The notes under the pieces were generated by a model. It was not told the DNA's origin. It made no database searches and saw only the letters and a program-made list of their open reading frames with translations. The translations under genes were made by a program, and so were the position numbers. A stretch of 47,983 bases of DNA from an uncultured Mollicutes bacterium. GTDB taxonomy: Bacteria > Bacillota_I > Bacilli_A > ML615J-28 > CAG-313. How positions within the stretch are numbered: position 1 is the first letter of the stretch; every line of letters starts with the position of its first letter. Shown piece by piece: positions 42,984 through 47,983 of this stretch. Location: positions 1 through 47,983 of the forward strand of contig UQBM01000015.1 of the NCBI GenBank assembly GCA_900539265.1. Direction: 5' to 3'.

Positions 42984-44720
42984 ATGAAAGCCGTTATTCA
43001 AAATGAAATGACAGATGCTATGAAACATAAAACTAATAGTATGAAACAACTTAAAACGCTTGTTTTGATGCAACTTCGTGATAAATTAGATTTAAGCTTT
43101 GTTAAAGATCGCAAACAACTTTTAAGAGTAATTATTTTTGGTATTTTAAAATTTGCAATTGTTGCTGCTATTTCATATATGGTGTTATCTCTTTCTCTAA
43201 CAATTGGACTTTTTTATAATAGTGAATTTCCTAGTGTAATGGTATTAATTTTAACAATTTCACTTGGACTATCTTTGATATCATGTACATTTGAGTTAAC
43301 AAATAATTTATATTTTTCTGAGGATAATCGAGTTTTGATTACTTTACCAGTTGATACTAACAAAATTTTTGTTTCTAAAATTATTGTTTTTTATCTGTAT
43401 GAACTTAAGAAAAGTCTAAACTTTTTAATGCCACTAACACTTTCTTGTGTATTGTTACTTGTTACTAAAGGGTTTTGTTCTTTATGGATGTTTTTGTGGA
43501 TTTTTATACCGCTTATTTTTATCTTGATGTTACCTGTTTTAATTGGTTCACTATTATCAATTATCGTTATGTATATAAGGAGATTTTTAAAAAAAGTACC
43601 ACTCCTTCAAGCATTATTATTTATCGTTATTTTAATATTGGCCATTATAGGCATTGTCTACCTTATTGGATTAATACCAGAAAATATCGATTTAATTGCT
43701 CAGTGGCCTACTATTAGTAGAAAGATTAGAGAATTTCTTCTAATGATTGAAAGTAAATTATCAATTATGAGTCAAATGGTTAGCATCATTATTGGTAATT
43801 TTACTCATAAGCAAGTTTATGCTTTAAATTTAATGACTTTTGTTAAATTATTGATTTTAGTTGCTATTTGTTTTGTTTTATTTATTTTAGTTTATTTTAT
43901 TTCACGACCAATTTTTTTTGGAATGATGTCTAAAAATTTTGAAATTAAGAAACGGATTGGTGATGATAAACCTAATAAAAAACATAATAAATATTTGACA
44001 TTTATTGAAAAAGAATTTAAGATTAATTTACGAACTATTAACATTTCAGTTAACTATTTAATGGTTTATATTATTGTACCTATCTTGATTTTATTTTTAA
44101 ATGCAATGTATAAAGCAATGGATACAAGACAACTTGGTGATTTGTTAATTTATACATTCAATATATTATTGATTTGTTTACCATTATTAGCTTCTAATGC
44201 TTTAGTTGCAACTTATTATAGTCGTGAAGGTCGAGCAGGATATATGAAAAAAACCAAACCTATTTATGCCGCATATCCACTATTTACCAAATTATTTTTT
44301 AATGTTATTTTTTCAATACCTACTGTTTTTGTTACTTGTGCAATTTTTGGTAGTTCGGTTTCCTTTAATATTGGTGAAATTGTTATTTTAGGATTTGCTA
44401 TTTTATTTCTACATTTAGGCCATATGATTTATAGCGCTAATCTTGATATAATGAATCCTCAAAATGAACAATATGCGACAACAGGTGGAATAATTGACAA
44501 TCCTAATGAAAACAAATCAACAATTTTAGCCTTTATTCTTTCGGCAGTGTACGCTATTATTGCTTATAAATTATTATCTGAGGCAAGTTTAGGTAGTGAA
44601 GTAGGTAGTGTAATGCTAGGACTTGTAAAATTGATGATAATTAGTATAGTCTTTTTTGGATCTACGCTTTTGATGTTTATTAAACGTATTAAGGCTTTCT
44701 ATTATGAAATTCAGGGGTGA
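42984..44720 (+). CDS. ABC transporter permease
   Basis: A 578-aa membrane protein with about 14 hydrophobic segments in two halves and a cytosolic region in the middle (~310-345). The segment YFSEDNRVLITLPVDTNKIF, followed by a KIIVFYLYEL segment, is typical of large bacterial ABC-2-like exporter permeases. GAGGATTAG lies before the ATG, inside or just behind the end of the ATPase fusion gene. With the ATPase domain at 40791 it would form a full transporter. Substrate unknown. Confidence 0.82.
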   Translation: MKAVIQNEMTDAMKHKTNSMKQLKTLVLMQLRDKLDLSFVKDRKQLLRVIIFGILKFAIVAAISYMVLSLSLTIGLFYNSEFPSVMVLILTISLGLSLISCTFELTNNLYFSEDNRVLITLPVDTNKIFVSKIIVFYLYELKKSLNFLMPLTLSCVLLLVTKGFCSLWMFLWIFIPLIFILMLPVLIGSLLSIIVMYIRRFLKKVPLLQALLFIVILILAIIGIVYLIGLIPENIDLIAQWPTISRKIREFLLMIESKLSIMSQMVSIIIGNFTHKQVYALNLMTFVKLLILVAICFVLFILVYFISRPIFFGMMSKNFEIKKRIGDDKPNKKHNKYLTFIEKEFKINLRTINISVNYLMVYIIVPILILFLNAMYKAMDTRQLGDLLIYTFNILLICLPLLASNALVATYYSREGRAGYMKKTKPIYAAYPLFTKLFFNVIFSIPTVFVTCAIFGSSVSFNIGEIVILGFAILFLHLGHMIYSANLDIMNPQNEQYATTGGIIDNPNENKSTILAFILSAVYAIIAYKLLSEASLGSEVGSVMLGLVKLMIISIVFFGSTLLMFIKRIKAFYYEIQG

Positions 44721-44724
44721 TTAA

Positions 44725-45183
44725 ATGAAAAAATCAGTTATTATAACAATTATTGTGATTTATGTATTAGCTATTGTTGTGGTTGGTTTTATCGGTTTAA
44801 AAATGAAAGTATATGATGAACAAAAATATGTTGAAAAGATTGAATGCATTTCTGATGGATACAAAGATTATGATCCTAATACAGAAACAGGATTGGCTAA
44901 AATTAATGCTGGATATATTGGATATATTAAAAAAGATTATAAGAGCGGTTTAAAAGTAGAAATCAAATGTCGTATTACTCCAGATAATGCTACTCATAAA
45001 AAATTGGAGTATATTTATGATGAAAATTCAACAATTTATAAATTAACGACAAACAGTGATGGTACTGCAACCATAGAATTTTTAAAAGGAGGAGTAGCTA
45101 CTATTATAATTAGATCAACCGATAGTAAACAAACTCAAATCAAAATAGAAGTAAGTGCGTTTGATTGGAGTATTCTTGGCTAA
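44725..45183 (+). CDS. Membrane-anchored protein with an Ig-like (BIG2-type) domain
   Basis: A 152-aa protein with one N-terminal membrane segment (VIITIIVIYVLAIVVVGFIG) acting as an anchor. The exterior part (~30-150) resembles a single bacterial Ig-like domain: KCRITPDNATHKKLEYIYDE, then SDGTATIEFLKGGVATIIIRS. CAGGGGTGATT precedes the ATG, 4 bp after the permease stop, so it is the third gene of the ABC operon. It may be an accessory to the transporter. Confidence 0.72.
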   Translation: MKKSVIITIIVIYVLAIVVVGFIGLKMKVYDEQKYVEKIECISDGYKDYDPNTETGLAKINAGYIGYIKKDYKSGLKVEIKCRITPDNATHKKLEYIYDENSTIYKLTTNSDGTATIEFLKGGVATIIIRSTDSKQTQIKIEVSAFDWSILG

Positions 45184-45210
45184 TTATTTTTAAAGAAAGG
45201 AAAGAAAAAA

Positions 45211-47427
45211 ATGAAAAAGAAATTAACTTTATTTTTAGTTGTTTTTACATTATTATTTTCGCTTGCAGCATGTTCCGATAAAATCACAGTTCAATTTGAT
45301 ACTGATGGTGGTAGTGTAGTAAGTGATATTGAGGTTAAAGTAGGAGAAAAATTAGTCCTACCTAAAGATCCTGTAAAAGAGGGGTATGTTTTTAAAGGAT
45401 GGTTATTAGATGGAAAGCCTTTTGATGAAACTATGCAACTTGAAAAAAATATTACTTTAAAGGCTAATTGGGAAAAAGAAAATCCTGAAAAATATTATGT
45501 AACTTTTATTGTTGATGATAGTGAATATAAAAAAGAGGAATATTTAGAAAATTCTCTTATCACTAAACCAACCAATCCTGTAAAAGAAAATTATGAATTT
45601 AAGGGATGGTTTTTAGGTGATACCTTATTTGATTTTGAAAATACAAAAATAACTTCTAATCTTACACTAGTTGCTAAATTCGAAGAAAAACAAAGTGAAG
45701 AAAGAATTATTGTATATGCAGTAAATCAGCCTGAGGATATTTTATTATTCAATACAAATCGAAAAGAAAAAGAAAATAAGAAAACTGAATTTTTTGATCT
45801 AACGCAAAATTATGTTGTTGGTGATGACAATGGCTGGAGTATTAAACCGGCATGCACATTTTATAAAGTAAATACGATAACTGGCACTCAAGAAGAAGTT
45901 GTTGTTAGTGAATGGGAATATGATATAAAAGTATATCTGTTAAATGGCGATACTTATGAATTGCTTTTAGAAAATTCAGAATTGATTGATAGGATTGATA
46001 TAAAAAATTGTATAATTGATTTTGCGACAAGTGCAGTTGGGAATGCTTTTAAAGTAGAAGTTGTTCCAACAGGTCTGACAAATAAGCAATTGGAAAATGT
46101 GGAAGACTATACGATTTCTTTTGAATTTGAAGTAGTTGAAGGTTATAATGTGTATAATGCGAAAGAACTTGGTTATATGGATAATAGAACAAATGGAGCA
46201 GAGGCTGATGCTTGGAATGCTTTTAAAGAGGCAAATAATTTAGCTAGTGATTATTTTCCAACGAATTTAATTTTTCACAAAAATATTGATATAACAGTAA
46301 ATGATGTTCCAGGTTACTTCTTCTATACAGCTGAAGAATTAAACAAATCAGATTCAGATTACAATCGAGCACTTGGTTCAATGAAAGATTTTGTGAATAT
46401 GTATATGAGAAACCTTGGAGATGGTCAAACATTTAATATCTTAGGGAATTACTATAAATTATCAGCTGAAACTTTAAGAGAAGTAGTCAGAGATGAGGGA
46501 CAAATTACTCCTGAGGGAGAAGCAATCAGTCATGCAAGTTTATTTAAAATTGAGGGTTCTGAAACAGGAAGTTCTTCAATTCAGAATTTAAATATGATTG
46601 GTAATGCACCAAGAGTTGAAAATAATATTAAAGCTGGAGGACAAATTCTTATTAAAGTAGAAGGGCCTGCTTTTACAGCATATAATAATCTTGCGGCATG
46701 TTTCTTTATCACATACTTTCCAAATTATACTTTTACTGAATTTGTAATGGATAAGTGTAAGGCCTATGATTCATTTAATAGTTTTGTTTATAACTGGGGT
46801 TCTGATAAAGTAACAATCAAGGATTGTGAGATGATTGGTGCAGGTGGTCCGGTTATTGTTCAAGATCATGTAAGACCTTTAGAAGCTGATGGTGGTAAAG
46901 TTGCACATACAAAAATTATTAATTCTAAACTTGAATCATATGTTGTTGGTACAGAAGGTTGGTTTACAATAGTAAAAGCCAGTGCAATTGTACCTCAAAT
47001 TAAAGCTTTAGATGCTTTGTTTACACCATTTAATAAATCTTTCTTAAAAGCAAATTCTGATAATACTTTAACTTATATGAATTTAATTTGTATAAATAAA
47101 TCAGGAAGTGCTGAAGGAATTACAGCAGAAAAGATCAAAGGAAGTTTAAAAATTGATGATGTTGCAAATTTCGATTTTGGTGCTAGTGATCCTTATCTTG
47201 CGGCTCTTCTTGATCAAACATTTAAAAATGGTGCACCCGCTTTTCAATCAAGTGCAGGTGGTTATGGATATACAAATGGTCAAGGTTTATTTGATTTGAC
47301 TAATACACAAATTGTAGATCCAAGTCATACAATTTATCAAGGTGATTATTTATGCTTATATTATAATGGTATGGCTATCACTCTTGGTTATAATGATGCA
47401 GGTGAAATTTATAATTTAGAGGCATAA
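45211..47427 (+). CDS. Large lipoprotein with two InlB-type repeats
   Basis: The signal peptide ends in LAAC (Cys21). Two InlB B-repeats follow (~25-90 and ~95-160): FDTDGGSVV ... GYVFKGWLLDGK, and YYVTFIVDDSEY ... YEFKGWFLGD. The rest (~165-738) is unassigned; the stretch ~440-600 with spaced I-x-N/K-x patterns (SIQNLNMIGNAP, VTIKDCEMIGAGG, HTKIINSKLESY) suggests a right-handed beta-helix. GAAAGG precedes the ATG, 27 bp after the Ig-like gene, so it may share its transcript. The design recalls the 8453 lipoprotein. Confidence 0.8.
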   Translation: MKKKLTLFLVVFTLLFSLAACSDKITVQFDTDGGSVVSDIEVKVGEKLVLPKDPVKEGYVFKGWLLDGKPFDETMQLEKNITLKANWEKENPEKYYVTFIVDDSEYKKEEYLENSLITKPTNPVKENYEFKGWFLGDTLFDFENTKITSNLTLVAKFEEKQSEERIIVYAVNQPEDILLFNTNRKEKENKKTEFFDLTQNYVVGDDNGWSIKPACTFYKVNTITGTQEEVVVSEWEYDIKVYLLNGDTYELLLENSELIDRIDIKNCIIDFATSAVGNAFKVEVVPTGLTNKQLENVEDYTISFEFEVVEGYNVYNAKELGYMDNRTNGAEADAWNAFKEANNLASDYFPTNLIFHKNIDITVNDVPGYFFYTAEELNKSDSDYNRALGSMKDFVNMYMRNLGDGQTFNILGNYYKLSAETLREVVRDEGQITPEGEAISHASLFKIEGSETGSSSIQNLNMIGNAPRVENNIKAGGQILIKVEGPAFTAYNNLAACFFITYFPNYTFTEFVMDKCKAYDSFNSFVYNWGSDKVTIKDCEMIGAGGPVIVQDHVRPLEADGGKVAHTKIINSKLESYVVGTEGWFTIVKASAIVPQIKALDALFTPFNKSFLKANSDNTLTYMNLICINKSGSAEGITAEKIKGSLKIDDVANFDFGASDPYLAALLDQTFKNGAPAFQSSAGGYGYTNGQGLFDLTNTQIVDPSHTIYQGDYLCLYYNGMAITLGYNDAGEIYNLEA

Positions 47428-47434
47428 TTAAAAT

Positions 47435-47502
47435 AAAAGGTTCTTCAAATGAACTTGTCTAGTTGAATCAAACTAGTTCATTTAGAAGAACTTTTTTATT
47501 TG
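47435..47502 (+). terminator. Terminator after the 45211 lipoprotein gene
   Basis: A long imperfect stem (GTTCTTC with GAAGAAC, then AATGAACT with AGTTCATT) ends in a run of T at 47492-47497. Confidence 0.85.
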
Positions 47503-47983
47503 ATAAAATAAATGATGTGTACTAAAATTTAGTAGATTAATATAAATTTATACTAAAATGTGCTATAATAATAGTATAAAGATAAATAGGCTTTGGTATA
47601 ATTCCTATAGGATTGCATATATCAATAGGTATTGAATATGAGAAAAGTCTAAACAAGATAGAGAGATTACAATTCATCAGCTTAAAGTAATAGATGATTA
47701 ATATGAGTCATAGAAGTTATCTTAGGGCTCTATCTGTCTATGCAACTTTTAGAATTGAAACTATTAAATATAAAATATTACGCAACATACATATATAAAA
47801 TTTTATTTGATAAACTAATTTTATAGTCAAATATTGGTTGATATTATCAATTTTACCTCCATTGTTTTAAAAAAATATTTGAATTATAATGTTTATGTAA
47901 ATTAATTTACATAGTGAATGGCCAATCATATAAATGTTAAAATAAAAGTACCCAATTGTGTTCATGTAAGAATCCCCAATTCT
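47503..47983 (+). other. Intergenic tail, no gene supported
   Basis: An extended -10 (TGC-TATAAT, 47561-47569) could start a transcript. AGATAGAG near 47659 and CTCTATCT near 47730 could pair over about 60 nt, which might mean a structured RNA. A 33-codon frame (47589 region) reads GFGIIPIGLHISIGIEYEKS without a clear start. The last 45 bases contain ACCCAATTGTG and CCCCAATTCT, repeats that recall the ends of some IS elements. Nothing here is firm. Confidence 0.3.

Noticed and set aside
1..47983. CRISPR arrays, tRNA or rRNA genes, phage genes
   Set aside because: No regular short repeats with spacers, no cloverleaf or rRNA sequence and no phage structural genes were seen.

Overview
The window is AT-rich DNA from a low-GC, spore-forming Gram-positive bacterium. 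Three things point to this: the sporulation genes spoIIGA-sigE-sigG and a tiny spoVM, Firmicutes-type Shine-Dalgarno sites and intrinsic terminators, and a gene order from rsmB to rnc that follows the Bacillus rsmB-rlmN-rsgA-rpe-thiN-spoVM-rpmB-yloV-recG-rnc order. TGA is used as a stop, so this is not a Mycoplasma-type code. The lipoproteins with InlB-type repeats recall uncultured gut Bacilli or Erysipelotrichia-like lineages, but the exact group cannot be fixed from the sequence.

Layout. 1-2490: sporulation sigma cluster with a likely Spo0A-controlled promoter. 2560-8290: FolT-like ECF S component, gpmI, two membrane proteins, and a NifU-like/GGGtGRT gene pair of unknown function. 8453-11416: very large lipoprotein. 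11642-12931: enolase. 12956-14669 (minus): lgt overlapping a Lit-type lipoprotein transacylase gene. 14820-20048: housekeeping operon (unknown gene, rsmB, rlmN, rsgA, rpe, thiN) ending in spoVM. 20173-27578: accessory block placed between spoVM and rpmB, holding an aminotransferase, a gluzincin-like protease with tandem Ig-like repeats, a lipoprotein, and an ISL3-family element sitting inside the loop of an old terminator. 27617-32589: rpmB (minus), fakA/yloV, recG, rnc. 32661-32786: a probable small RNA with two C-rich hairpin loops. 32763-33911 (minus): M20 amidohydrolase. 34012-36786: T-box leader and metNIQ methionine transporter. 36850-37797: DMT transporter. 37900-39796: ECF sigma factor with an RsgI-like membrane partner. 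39847-40790: gene remnants. 40791-47427: a membrane protein fused to an ABC ATPase, its permease, an Ig-like anchored protein and a large lipoprotein.

How the parts fit. SpoIIGA would activate pro-sigma-E, sigma-E would drive spoVM, and sigma-G would act later in the forespore. Lgt and Lit would lipidate and remodel the five lipoproteins seen here (MetQ and four of unknown role). The metNIQ operon appears controlled by uncharged methionine tRNA. The most unusual elements are the two-hairpin C-loop RNA (similar in plan to actinobacterial 6C RNA), the TMEM164/YwaF-like domain fused to an ABC ATPase, the ECF sigma/RsgI-like pair, the IS in a terminator loop with an A9 frameshift site, and the GGGtGRT pair. 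All calls come from reading the sequence; no database search was run.
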